From: Leptospira sp.
GTDB taxonomy: Bacteria > Spirochaetota > Leptospiria > Leptospirales > Leptospiraceae
Direction of reading: 5' to 3'
NCBI GenBank assembly: GCA_009991425.1
Contig: JAACWH010000020.1
Coordinates: 119,652-183,651 of the forward strand
Length of the DNA: 64,000 bases
Each line of letters starts with the position of its first letter. Position 1 is the stretch's first letter. The notes under the pieces are model-generated. The model did no database searches. It was given only the letters and a program-made list of their open reading frames with translations, and was not told the origin of the DNA. Shown in pieces: positions 27,356 to 36,865 of this stretch. The translations under genes were made by a program, and so were the position numbers.

Positions 27356-29140
27356 TTACAGATCTTTCTTGTCCCATTCAAATTTATCTCTAGCATTTCT
27401 AATACAAACATCAAAGGATGATTTGGATTTTAGAAAGGTGAATTTCTCTTCTTCTATTGATTTTGCTATCTTACTATCAGAGATTAACTCATTAATGAGA
27501 GGTTTGATTTTCTTTAAGGCGATGTCCTTGCAGATTTCTCCGAAATTGGTTTCGATGGAAAGCCTTGAGCCATATTCTTCTATCCACTGGTCGATCTTTC
27601 TGTCGTTTAGTATACCCTGAATGAGAAGAGCCCAAATCAAATTCTTACCTCGTTTCAAATAGTAGTATTTGTTGGGCGCACTTTCGATGATGGTTTCAAT
27701 CACTTTTCCTAGTCTTGCTTGGGTTTTATAGACTAGGAGAATTTTCTTGGCATTTACATCCAGATACTTTCGCTTGAACATAGCATTGTATTGGGATTCA
27801 TTTTCAAATACTTCTTTGAGTCTGGATAACTTATCTATATCACCTTGTAAGGCGAGAAAAGTTTGAGCTAATTTTTTGATAGATACAAATTTATTCTGTT
27901 CTTCTATACCCATTTCTTCCAAGTCTTCGTAGCTTAGAGATCCAAAGGCATTTTCTTGGCGTTCGTAAAAGACATTCAGTTCTTCTCTGAACTTATCAGA
28001 GAATTCCAGTTGGATTAGATCACTGGCTCGAAGGTTCCAGGGCTCAACCGGGTTTTGGCGATTGGTATTGATGGTAACACGAACAATAAAATCTTTGAGT
28101 GTTTCTTGGGATTCTGAGGTTATAACTTTTGCAAGAACCTCTATAGATTCTAATGCCTTTTTGTTGGCTTCTAAATTTGCATTGCCCTCATGTTCTTCCA
28201 TAAAGCCAGCAAAAGAAGAGATAGTCTGAGCTCCATTGAGAACCCTAGGCTCTGTGATGGTTACTGAATTCTCTTCCCAGACTACATCTTCAGCAAAAAG
28301 TGTCACACCATTGTGATTGAATACAAATTCGTCAGCTGGTGTTTTCTTTTGGATTACAATATTCTTAAGGGCCGAACGAATGGCACGGTTTGGATTGTTA
28401 TCCAAAGACAGAGCCGAGCGAATATTTCTTTCAAAAAGTCTATGACCCATTTCTTTGTACATCTTGTACAGATCATTTAAACGAAGGATGCATAGATTCA
28501 TTTCCTCTGATGAGGCAGTCTTTTTCTTGATGGGAGCATGGGACAATTTGCACTTATAACTATGGGTTGTCGTTGTGTGAGAAAGCCCAGCTCTCCTTCT
28601 AGTTTGATTCGAGAGAAAATCAATAGTAAGAGAAATATTTCTTTGGAAGAAAGTATCTAATACATGCTTTTTATTTTCGAGGTCTTCTCTCAGGCTTCCA
28701 ATTGCCTCTGATCTTTCGGCAGTATCAGGATCACCATTAAATATAAAATAGATAAAAACTCTTTGGACTATGCTTTGGTTCTCCAAACATTCAGATCGAA
28801 GTTGATTGATAAATTTTCTTTCCGTAGACTCAGGAGCTACATTTCCTAATAACTTATCCATTCCTTCATGAGCTAATTTACGAATAGAATCCTTAAATAC
28901 AGAAGCAGTGTTTGACCAATTGTATTTATATAGATAGAGATTTTTTCTTTGGTGGTCAAGGTAGTAGGCATTGATTCCCAAATTATCGTTAGTGAAAAAA
29001 ATTTGATGCTTGAGACTTGCAATATCTTTCTTGAGTTCACGACTTAGATGGAGCAGGGCAAAACTTGTGTCCTTAGTTCCACCCAATTCTTGTTTGAATT
29101 TGGAATGATGAGAATCGAGATCTTTCTGAGTTACCAACAT
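27356..29140 (-). CDS. AIPR family protein (abortive infection phage resistance type)
   Basis: This 594-residue protein has the hallmarks of AIPR proteins. LFERNIR (235-241) is followed by an NHNGVT stretch (275-280, usually NNG), PRVLNGAQTISSF near 298-310, and TNRQNPVEPWNLRASD at 360-375. Members occur in restriction and defence loci and are linked to abortive infection; the molecular activity is poorly defined. No restriction or methylase gene is beside it: the neighbours are a YdeI-like gene and the ClpS-photolyase pair, all on the same strand. It has no signal peptide or membrane helix. Defence is inferred from the family name. Confidence 0.85.
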   Translation of the reverse strand: MLVTQKDLDSHHSKFKQELGGTKDTSFALLHLSRELKKDIASLKHQIFFTNDNLGINAYYLDHQRKNLYLYKYNWSNTASVFKDSIRKLAHEGMDKLLGNVAPESTERKFINQLRSECLENQSIVQRVFIYFIFNGDPDTAERSEAIGSLREDLENKKHVLDTFFQRNISLTIDFLSNQTRRRAGLSHTTTTHSYKCKLSHAPIKKKTASSEEMNLCILRLNDLYKMYKEMGHRLFERNIRSALSLDNNPNRAIRSALKNIVIQKKTPADEFVFNHNGVTLFAEDVVWEENSVTITEPRVLNGAQTISSFAGFMEEHEGNANLEANKKALESIEVLAKVITSESQETLKDFIVRVTINTNRQNPVEPWNLRASDLIQLEFSDKFREELNVFYERQENAFGSLSYEDLEEMGIEEQNKFVSIKKLAQTFLALQGDIDKLSRLKEVFENESQYNAMFKRKYLDVNAKKILLVYKTQARLGKVIETIIESAPNKYYYLKRGKNLIWALLIQGILNDRKIDQWIEEYGSRLSIETNFGEICKDIALKKIKPLINELISDSKIAKSIEEEKFTFLKSKSSFDVCIRNARDKFEWDKKDL

Positions 29141-29212
29141 TGTGCAAATTTGGTCTCAGAAGCAAAGAATGGCAAGTAAAATTAAAACTCCGTAAAATTT
29201 AATTTAAGTTTG

Positions 29213-29482
29213 TTATTGAATGGAAACGGTTAGTCCTTGCTCAGACATTTTTTCAGCTACAGTTTCGCATTCTTCTAAGCTTGCGACATAACAGATGGCT
29301 CGGCCTTTGTTGTGGGCTTCCTTGGCGATTTTCTCAGCTTCCTTCCTGTTCTTAAAACAAATTTTCATTAGGCAGTCTTCTACATGGTCAAAATCATTTA
29401 CATCATCGTTGAAAAGAATTACCGATTGTTTATAAACAGTCTCGCTTCTTTGTTCAGTTTCTTCAATAATCTCTGTGTTCAA
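29213..29482 (-). CDS. clpS: ClpS-like protease adaptor
   Basis: This 89-residue protein has the ClpS core: SVILFNDDVNDFDHVEDCL (residues 20-38) and EAHNKGRAICYVASLEE with the conserved His of the N-degron pocket, plus a flexible charged N-terminal extension. ClpS delivers N-end-rule substrates to ClpA or ClpC. At the usual pocket gatekeeper (Met in the NDDYTPM stretch of E. coli) this protein appears to have Phe, and Thr-Pro is Asn-Asp, so specificity may differ. It follows the photolyase gene with an ATGA overlap. Most ClpS genes sit beside clpA instead. Confidence 0.85.
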   Translation of the reverse strand: MNTEIIEETEQRSETVYKQSVILFNDDVNDFDHVEDCLMKICFKNRKEAEKIAKEAHNKGRAICYVASLEECETVAEKMSEQGLTVSIQ

Positions 29483-31005
29483 AAAAGACTACCTTGGCGT
29501 TCACTCAAGGTATCTATATAATCCAAATAGCCCTTAAGCTTGAATTTCTTTTTTGTTGAATCAGATGACATGTAGCGAATATTCCCTAGTACATTACGTT
29601 CCGGGAACCAGGGTCTATCGAATAAACCAAAGCACCAAAGAATTCCAGCGTAGGAATTTGGATTGCGACCGTCATAGGCATAGAGGTTATTGAACTCTTC
29701 TAAAAGATCGAAGGCCTCTTCGATAGTAGGGCTCCATTCTATAATTTTTTTGCCCCAAAGCATACGCATATAATTGTGCATTCTTCCTGTTGTAACAAGT
29801 TCTGTCTGAGCAGCATTCCATATAGGATCATGGGTTTTTGAATTTTGCCACTCTTCTTTGGTGTAATGGAAATCTCTCTTGTCTTTCTTGTGGCGTGCAA
29901 AATTTGCCTTAACCCAATCTGGCAATATATCTGTGTTCTTTCTGAACTCTCTCTTATGCCAGAACAATTGGTAGGCAGTATCCCGCCAGGTAATGATCTC
30001 ATCCAAATAAGAGTTAGCTGCTGAAAGAGGTGAGTAAAAATTCTCTCTCTTACCTCTGAAGTCTAAATTGAGAACCGCAGGTGTCCAAGTAGTAGATTTA
30101 CCTTTAGTATAAAAATTGTCCGACCAATCCAAAACAGCTGTTATTATTTCTTCTGCAGAGATATGTCCAAAGTGAAGGTAGGCAGAGAGATTGGAGACAG
30201 CAACACTTTCAGGATGATCTGGTTTAGAACGATCCGTCTCATAACGGATGATTTTATTCTCAAGAAATTCTTTCAAAATTTTGAGAGCCTGCGATCTTCC
30301 TCCCTTTACTCCATCAACAGGATCGATCTGATTCGTAAAAGGAATTTCTTCTAAACTTGCAATGAGCTCTGAATCAAGTCCTGCAAAATTTTGGAAAGGG
30401 GCTTTTGTTCCTTTGTTTAAAGAGGCAAGTTCGCCTTTTTTATAATGAGGCTTAGCTCTCGATATATAATGATTTGCAAATAATTTATGGATTCTTGTTC
30501 TGAGGACCCTTGCTGCTGAGGCAAAAGTTCCGTATTCGCTCAAAGGAATGATTCCGTTTCCATCAATGGCTACTAACTGGCAGTCGACTTTTTCAGAGAG
30601 CTTAGCTATTTGTTCAGGAATGATAAAGCATGGAAAGTCATCAGTAATGATGACTGCGGCATCTTGGGAAATTTTTTTCAATAATCCTCTAGCAGGATTC
30701 TTTGGCGTCTCCACAAAGCACCAATAATTTGCTGAGATTCTTTCTGCCTCTTTGGAATTTTCGATCATCCCTTCTAGAATAAACTTATGAATGCGTTTGG
30801 AATTCCACGGGTAGTCCATGCGAAGACCTTCGTAAACTACAAGTTCTTTTCCTAGTTCTTTAGCTACTTGAACGGCGTAGTCAAGGCTATGGTTCCAAGT
30901 AAACCTTCGATTGGCTTGCATCCAATACAACACATACTTGGCATTGCTTAGGACAGGTTTCTTATTACAAATACGGATTCTTGACTGGTTGAAATTATTT
31001 TTCAT
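29479..31005 (-). CDS. phr: Deoxyribodipyrimidine photolyase, class II type
   Basis: This 508-residue flavoprotein repairs cyclobutane pyrimidine dimers with light. It looks like class II: VLYWMQANRRFTWNHSL near the start, an SAARVLRTRIHKLF region, and the C-terminal FAD domain with YDGRNPNSYAGILWCFGLFD in outline, followed by PWFPERNVLGNIRYMSS. The C-terminal antenna/FAD motifs look complete. It precedes clpS with a 4-base overlap. It suggests an organism exposed to sunlight, such as a free-living leptospire, but this is inference. Confidence 0.92.
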   Translation of the reverse strand: MKNNFNQSRIRICNKKPVLSNAKYVLYWMQANRRFTWNHSLDYAVQVAKELGKELVVYEGLRMDYPWNSKRIHKFILEGMIENSKEAERISANYWCFVETPKNPARGLLKKISQDAAVIITDDFPCFIIPEQIAKLSEKVDCQLVAIDGNGIIPLSEYGTFASAARVLRTRIHKLFANHYISRAKPHYKKGELASLNKGTKAPFQNFAGLDSELIASLEEIPFTNQIDPVDGVKGGRSQALKILKEFLENKIIRYETDRSKPDHPESVAVSNLSAYLHFGHISAEEIITAVLDWSDNFYTKGKSTTWTPAVLNLDFRGKRENFYSPLSAANSYLDEIITWRDTAYQLFWHKREFRKNTDILPDWVKANFARHKKDKRDFHYTKEEWQNSKTHDPIWNAAQTELVTTGRMHNYMRMLWGKKIIEWSPTIEEAFDLLEEFNNLYAYDGRNPNSYAGILWCFGLFDRPWFPERNVLGNIRYMSSDSTKKKFKLKGYLDYIDTLSERQGSLF

Positions 31006-31069
31006 TACAAAATCTTTAAAGAAAGCAAAACTCGCTTCTTATCTTAGAGTGCAGCAGAATAGATTCTGT

Positions 31070-32329
31070 TCAGATTTCGCCAATATCTTCCGCAATTACG
31101 ATAGGGTTTGTAGAAAGGCTTGCTGTCTTCATCAAAGCTTCTAAATCTTTTCTAAGTCTATCAGTAACTGTCTGCACAGTCTTTCGTTTATCCTTCTTAT
31201 AATCTTCCATATATTCATTTAACAAGAAAAAGGGTGCAAAATATATATGTGCCTCTCTTGCTCGGTAATTCGTTCTCCCAAAAACTATCGTCTCGTAACG
31301 ATAAAGCCATTCGTAGAATCTTTCAGCGGTTGGATAGCTCACGAGATGTTGGGGTTTGGTGACAAGAAATGTATAGGCCTTTTCGACTTCTTTTCTTGCT
31401 TCCTCGTAGACTTCCATAGTTACATGCTCTAAACCTTTTTTGGGAAAGCCTGCTTGGATTCCATCAAGAGCAGTGAAAAGTTCTCGGATTTTATCAATGG
31501 CATTTTCCCCTTCCGTGAATTCCATTCTGAGAATTTCAGCTGCTCTGTTCAGTGCCTCATGGCGAACTTTTCCTACTCGAAATTCATAATCCTGGTCTGG
31601 ATCAGGAACTATCCCGTATTCTGTTTCGGTTTTTTCTAATAGAAATCTTCCCACCATAAGAAATCTTCTAAGTAGATTTCTATTGCCTGGATCCAAGTGT
31701 AAGGCAAGTTCAATTCTGTGAATCGAAAGTTTAATGGATTCTATCATGCTAGACTTGGATCCAGTTGCTACATATTTTACAAAAGCAGGAACAACTGTTA
31801 TATCTGCATCTTTATCTTGCTTGAGTGCATCTTCCAAACCCCAAAATCCAATTTGAGCTGTTCCTGGAAGAAAAGGAAGTAGGTTGTCATTTTCCCCAGA
31901 GCACATTCCTTCAGGATAGATTGCCAGCTTGCCGTCGGGTTTAGTTAAAATTTGGCGAGACATTTTAACTGCGTCTCTATCGGCACCACCAGCTAATACA
32001 GAAAATGCGCCAATCCTGCGAATGACTTCTCCTACAACTCCAGCTCCCCAATCAAAGACATTTCTAGATGCCATGAAGTGAAATCTAGAACCCATGGCAT
32101 TTGCTATCGAATAAGCAACGGGAGGTTCGATAGTAGTGGGATGATTGGAAAAATACAGAACCCTTCTATTTGAAAGTTCCCTCAATCTTCGTTTATCTTG
32201 GTGGGAAATAATGACTTGGTTTAGATTGAATAATAGTTTTGTGATAACTGGCATGGTAACATCAAATGTCCATGCCAAGGGAGCTTCAAACTTAGGTGGT
32301 ATAAAAAAGGTTTTCAAAAGTTCCTCCAA
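31070..32329 (-). CDS. 1-acyl-glycerol-3-phosphate acyltransferase family protein (PlsC-like)
   Basis: This 419-residue protein contains a PlsC-type acyltransferase domain. The catalytic motif reads NHPTTIEP, so the classical HX4D is HX4E here. A long middle with MASRNVFDWGAGVVGEVI and RRIGAFSVLAGGADRD leads to a YPEGMCSG motif (usually FPEGTRS). Members add acyl chains to lysophosphatidate or similar lipids at the inner membrane. The C-terminal 200 residues are charged and helical and are not part of the core domain. It lies between the photolyase and CAP genes on the minus strand, 64 bases from the former. Confidence 0.82.
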   Translation of the reverse strand: MEELLKTFFIPPKFEAPLAWTFDVTMPVITKLLFNLNQVIISHQDKRRLRELSNRRVLYFSNHPTTIEPPVAYSIANAMGSRFHFMASRNVFDWGAGVVGEVIRRIGAFSVLAGGADRDAVKMSRQILTKPDGKLAIYPEGMCSGENDNLLPFLPGTAQIGFWGLEDALKQDKDADITVVPAFVKYVATGSKSSMIESIKLSIHRIELALHLDPGNRNLLRRFLMVGRFLLEKTETEYGIVPDPDQDYEFRVGKVRHEALNRAAEILRMEFTEGENAIDKIRELFTALDGIQAGFPKKGLEHVTMEVYEEARKEVEKAYTFLVTKPQHLVSYPTAERFYEWLYRYETIVFGRTNYRAREAHIYFAPFFLLNEYMEDYKKDKRKTVQTVTDRLRKDLEALMKTASLSTNPIVIAEDIGEI

Positions 32330-32378
32330 TTTGGTTTCATTTTGAGGAGAATGCCTTCTTCGTCAACCATTGAATACT

Positions 32379-34451
32379 TTACTTAATCCGAAGTATATAT
32401 CCTGTTTTCATTGTTTCTTTTGCCTGAATTGATTTTCCATTGGGAAAAACTGTGTTTGTATTTTGAAATTTTCCCAGCATTGATCTTGAGAAAAGAAAAA
32501 GATCAGAAAAATAATTTGAAAATTCAGAATCTAGGATAACCAATTCGGATTCTCCATCTAAGGAAGCAAAATAACACTGTGAAGATTTCGTACTTACTTT
32601 ATTTTTATTTAAATGCACTTTTGCATTTTCTTTGAGATAAAAAAAAGCACAATCTCCCTCCAGATTTACATCAGCTAAGATAAATTGCACATCTTTAGCT
32701 ACAAGAAAAATAGGATTCTTATTCGAATTAATAATTTTTACTCCAGAAGTTCCAATCATCTTGAGATTATTTTGAATCCAAACAGAGGATGCAAAAGCAT
32801 AGACTCCTGGTGCAAGGTGCAGAGTGTCATCACTTCCCGCAAGGTTGAAAGCATCAAAAAGGGATATAGTTTTTTCACTTGGATTTGATTTATTTGATAC
32901 GTTCCATGTTTTATTAGCAACTTGTATGAATGATCCACAGACACCTGTTTTATTATTTATTCCTTCGAAGTAATTTCCTGATTCTAATATAAATTCTCCT
33001 TCTTTTCGAATGCAAAATGGAACGGATTTGCTTGAGCCTAAATTAGTGAAGGTTGAATTCTTGGAAATGAGTTTTGATTTGGGGGAAATTTGGATTGCAG
33101 TATTGCTTGTATTTTTCAAATGAATCGAATCTATACTTAAGCTGGCTTCATCTCTAGTGTATAATCCTCCCATTTTTAAAGGTTCAATACTGAGTTGTGA
33201 TATGGAATTTTCCTTCCCTTTAAAGTTTAACATATAGCCTTTATCTGAGTTAGGATTTTTGAAACTTAAGAAGGTCTTATCGATTCCTTCACCTCTGATA
33301 TGGATTGATTCATCAAACCAGAGAATATTATCTAGTTCGAATTTTCCTTTTGAAAATGAAAGAGTATCATTCGGATAAAGATGGGTTCGCAGGAATCCTA
33401 AATTTTCTTTATCAAATTCCTTCGCCTCAGGTTGTACCTTCCAAGTGTTGTTTTTACGTGTCTTGAACATCCAGGAAATATCTTTTGTAGTCTCTGAGAA
33501 TTCTAACTTAGCATCAATCGTGTAAGTTTCATTTATTTCTAATTTTTCTTTGGGCATGATGAATACCATACCGAAATTATCGGAGAAGTGGTTATTTCCC
33601 GAGGCTTTCCCATAGACTTCTAACATGCCTGCAGGAGGATTTTTATAGGTAGGATTTTTGGGATCTGTAACCATTAGATCAATCACTTTACCTTTGCTAT
33701 CTTTCATAATGACAGAACTTGATTGAAAATCTGATTTCATTGTCTTTGGAATTTGGATGGAAGCCATATAGCCTGAATGCTCTTTGCTTGGCTGCGGCCT
33801 AGGGTCTGGCCATTCACTAATGAATTTACTTAGAGTATCTTCAAATCCGTCTGGGGGAAAAACTATAAATTCTGATTCTTCTTGGACAGAGGTATCTGCT
33901 TCGTTTAATTTTCGGCTAACAAAAAGTGTCGATCCACAAGAGTTTTTTGAATCATAAGAAAATCCAATTCCGACTCTCATAGCTGAAGGTTTAGTAAATT
34001 GAACACGATGGAATACGCCTTCAATCAATCGTTCTAAACCATACAAGGGGTCTGGTCCTCCCGAAAGACCTGATGTTCTTGCTGCCTCATCTCCTTCTTT
34101 CGTATAATTGCTATAAGATGGATCTTCATAGTGACCAAATTTCTTTCTGCCAGCTTTGCAATTGATCAGCACATAGTCTGCATGAGCCTGTGCCATCTTA
34201 GTTAAGCTAGAATCATAAACCCAAACAGGCAGTCCCATTTTTAAGCGATATTGGTTGATTCTTTTAAGTGCAAGCTGATGAGAATCTGGAAGATTAGTAT
34301 CGAGATGTTCCATTTTTACTTTGTCGATTTCTTCAAAGGAATTGGATTCAGCTGAAATTTGCCTTAAGTTAGGGAAAATTAAAAAAGAAAGAATGATCGC
34401 AGGAGAAATAAAATATTTATTAATAGAAAAATTTAGACAGGTTTTTTTCAT
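32379..34451 (-). CDS. Secreted CAP-domain protein with a C-terminal beta-helix region
   Basis: This 690-residue protein has a signal peptide (hydrophobic residues about 15-27, cut near QISAES). Residues 55-180 form a CAP/SCP-PR1 domain: LALKRINQYRLKMGLPVWVY, then a KMAQAHADYVLINC helix and a FGHYEDPSYSNYTKEGDEAA loop. After a region with an Ig-like appearance, residues from about 390 onward show repeating short strands (ISPKSKLISKNSTFTNLGSS and ALMLAP-like turns), suggesting a right-handed beta-helix. The role of the CAP domain in bacteria is mostly unknown. Surface or periplasmic location is inferred. Confidence 0.75.
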   Translation of the reverse strand: MKKTCLNFSINKYFISPAIILSFLIFPNLRQISAESNSFEEIDKVKMEHLDTNLPDSHQLALKRINQYRLKMGLPVWVYDSSLTKMAQAHADYVLINCKAGRKKFGHYEDPSYSNYTKEGDEAARTSGLSGGPDPLYGLERLIEGVFHRVQFTKPSAMRVGIGFSYDSKNSCGSTLFVSRKLNEADTSVQEESEFIVFPPDGFEDTLSKFISEWPDPRPQPSKEHSGYMASIQIPKTMKSDFQSSSVIMKDSKGKVIDLMVTDPKNPTYKNPPAGMLEVYGKASGNNHFSDNFGMVFIMPKEKLEINETYTIDAKLEFSETTKDISWMFKTRKNNTWKVQPEAKEFDKENLGFLRTHLYPNDTLSFSKGKFELDNILWFDESIHIRGEGIDKTFLSFKNPNSDKGYMLNFKGKENSISQLSIEPLKMGGLYTRDEASLSIDSIHLKNTSNTAIQISPKSKLISKNSTFTNLGSSKSVPFCIRKEGEFILESGNYFEGINNKTGVCGSFIQVANKTWNVSNKSNPSEKTISLFDAFNLAGSDDTLHLAPGVYAFASSVWIQNNLKMIGTSGVKIINSNKNPIFLVAKDVQFILADVNLEGDCAFFYLKENAKVHLNKNKVSTKSSQCYFASLDGESELVILDSEFSNYFSDLFLFSRSMLGKFQNTNTVFPNGKSIQAKETMKTGYILRIK

Positions 34452-34498
34452 TCCATAACTAAATAGTAGCTACATAGAAATGTCAAGTAAGCTTTTGT

Positions 34499-36865
34499 TT
34501 ATTCATGGATATAACCCCAGGATTCTAGGATTTTACGCACTTCTTGTCCCATCAAAGCTTCATTTTCAGACTCATATTCCCCAGATAATCTTCCATCATT
34601 ATAGATCCAGGGAAGAGTAGATTTACGGAATCCATTGGGCTCTCTTGCAGATAGGATGAGAGAGTTCTCCTTACCTATCATAGATGAATTTGATACCAAG
34701 CCCCATTTCCCCATACGGTAGTTTATATTTTTGCCATTGCAAAGGAAACTTGCTGTTACAGCTGGTTCAGGATTTACAGTATGAATTTTTATTAAAGAAT
34801 TATCTTCTGTTCGATTTCCCGTTATCAATGTTGATCTTAACTGGTCTTTGGTTGCAACAAACCCTTCAGGCAATTGCATTTTATAAATGCCTGCTGGAAC
34901 AGATAAGAATATACGATATTGATTTATTGGGTCTCCACAATCAGGTAAATAAATTGTAAATTGATTTTTGGTCAAAAAATTTCCGGAATCAAAATCCTTT
35001 CTAGCTTTCTCCAAAAGTGGTTTTCCTATTTCTTGGGTAGCTAGATTATTATACTCTTTTGGATCTTCTATTAGATCGTATAATTCCTCAGGCATAGGAT
35101 GTCTATCGCCTTCAAGTGTCAAGCTAACGTTTGTATAACCTTGGTATCTTCGAATGTATTTGTATTGATTCGTTCGAATAGATTCAGACATACGACCTTC
35201 TGTATAGATGAATTTTTCATTAGGACATTCATCTTTAGAAAAAATACACTGAGTATAATCTTCTCCCTTTCGATTATTGTTTTCATCCGAAATATCGGCA
35301 AGACTAAGTAGAGTAGGTACTAAGGAAAGAAGCGATTGTTGTCCTGGAATCAAATCTTTCTTAATTTTTTCATTTAAATTTGCAGAGGGTTTAATGATTA
35401 ATGGCACATTGATTTCTTCATCGTAGTGCGTTTCCCCATGACCATAGATCCCTTGGAGGATATAGCGAAAGTGGTAGTCATGCTTTTCATCAAAAAGTTC
35501 GCCGTGATCACCTGTAACAACAATGATGGTATCATCATAAAGTTTTAAATTTTTAAGCTTTTGGATGAATTCTCCAATTAAAAAATCTGTATAATAGATT
35601 TCTGCCATATAGCGACGGATTTGCGATGGGTAGGAATAGAATTCTTTCTCAGGGATAAATTTGCGAACAGCTGCCATCATCTCGTAGGGAGGAGAGTAAC
35701 CTCCGTGAGGTGTGTTTAGATTCCAGTGCAAGAAAAATAATTGATTCTTATTTTTTTCTAAGAAGTTCAAAGCCTTATCTGTCAGGACTCTAGAGTCATC
35801 AATATCCTTTCCCACTTGGTAGGAGGAATGAAAGCCGAGATCTACTCCAACCGTAGTATATTCTAAGAGAAATACGTTGTTCATTATCGTTTCTGTAAAA
35901 TACGCGTTTTGTCTTAAAATTTCTGTTAAGCTTGGTGAACTATTTTTGTAGTATATTTTTTTGTGATTAGGAAGGGTTGCAAACCAAAGATTGTGGATTC
36001 CTAAATTGGAGCTGTATTCGGAATGGAAAAAAGATAGCATAGAGGGCTTAGTCCAATTTCCATTTGAGAAAGGATTCTCAAAAACTACCGAGTCTTTGCT
36101 TAAGGAGCTTAAATTAGGCGTTATCGGATGCGGAAATCCATACAATGGGAAAAAATCTTTTCTAGCAGAATCAATTACTATAAAAACAATATTAGGTGCC
36201 TTAGTTAAACTGCTTTCAGTTAGAATTGGATTTCCTAGAGCTACGATTGAATTCGAAGACTCCCATTCAAAAATTAAATTTTCTTTAGATTCAAATTTTA
36301 AATCTACATCTTCCCAGACTTCGGCTAGATAATTTTCCGCCAGGATTTCTAATAAGACTTTAGTTCCTTTTAGAATTCTAAATTTTCCCTTTGGCTTTGT
36401 AAATTTCGATAAAGGAAGAAATCCAATAGATAGATTGAGATTGTAATCTTTATCTGGGATTTGAAATTGAACGGAACTAGTTTTACTATCTGAAGAGGGA
36501 AGTAGGATGCTATCTTTGGATTCATTGATAAATAATTCTGAATCCGTATTGAACGTAAGTTGGGTATTCCACCACTTCTCAGAAGTAGTGAGCTTGGAAT
36601 ACCTACCTGGATTTTTCTTCCAATGGTAAGGAATCGGATCTTTAGGCGTATTTGTATGTTTGAAGGCACCTATTTTTATAGTAGAAGAATCAGCAAGTAA
36701 GCGAGTCAGATCAATCGAAACTGTATTTATCTCTCTTTTTTTTGAAAAACAAGCAAGACTTACTGAGGCTATAATCCCAATGAAGAGAAAATAAAAAGTT
36801 AATTTGTGTCTATTTTTTGAATTTTTGAAATGATCTCGTTTTTCTTGTCTACCCATTCTTTCCAT
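34499..36865 (-). CDS. Sulfatase-fold (alkaline phosphatase superfamily) lipoprotein
   Basis: This 788-residue protein has a signal peptide with a likely lipobox (SVSLAC, Cys39). A beta-rich N-terminal part (residues 40-215) precedes the sulfatase-type domain: NIVFIVIDSARKDFF with metal-site Asp232, NWTKPSML with Thr272 at the nucleophile position, LNTPHGGYSPP, TGDHGELFDEKHDYHF with D453/H454, and GHGETHYDEEINVPLI near 475-490. Sulfatases need Cys or Ser in C/S-x-P-S-R; here T-K-P-S-M occurs, more like phosphoethanolamine or phosphoglycerol transferases. The substrate is unknown. The start has no clear ribosome site and lies inside a 57-aa ORF. Confidence 0.82.
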   Translation of the reverse strand: MERMGRQEKRDHFKNSKNRHKLTFYFLFIGIIASVSLACFSKKREINTVSIDLTRLLADSSTIKIGAFKHTNTPKDPIPYHWKKNPGRYSKLTTSEKWWNTQLTFNTDSELFINESKDSILLPSSDSKTSSVQFQIPDKDYNLNLSIGFLPLSKFTKPKGKFRILKGTKVLLEILAENYLAEVWEDVDLKFESKENLIFEWESSNSIVALGNPILTESSLTKAPNIVFIVIDSARKDFFPLYGFPHPITPNLSSLSKDSVVFENPFSNGNWTKPSMLSFFHSEYSSNLGIHNLWFATLPNHKKIYYKNSSPSLTEILRQNAYFTETIMNNVFLLEYTTVGVDLGFHSSYQVGKDIDDSRVLTDKALNFLEKNKNQLFFLHWNLNTPHGGYSPPYEMMAAVRKFIPEKEFYSYPSQIRRYMAEIYYTDFLIGEFIQKLKNLKLYDDTIIVVTGDHGELFDEKHDYHFRYILQGIYGHGETHYDEEINVPLIIKPSANLNEKIKKDLIPGQQSLLSLVPTLLSLADISDENNNRKGEDYTQCIFSKDECPNEKFIYTEGRMSESIRTNQYKYIRRYQGYTNVSLTLEGDRHPMPEELYDLIEDPKEYNNLATQEIGKPLLEKARKDFDSGNFLTKNQFTIYLPDCGDPINQYRIFLSVPAGIYKMQLPEGFVATKDQLRSTLITGNRTEDNSLIKIHTVNPEPAVTASFLCNGKNINYRMGKWGLVSNSSMIGKENSLILSAREPNGFRKSTLPWIYNDGRLSGEYESENEALMGQEVRKILESWGYIHE

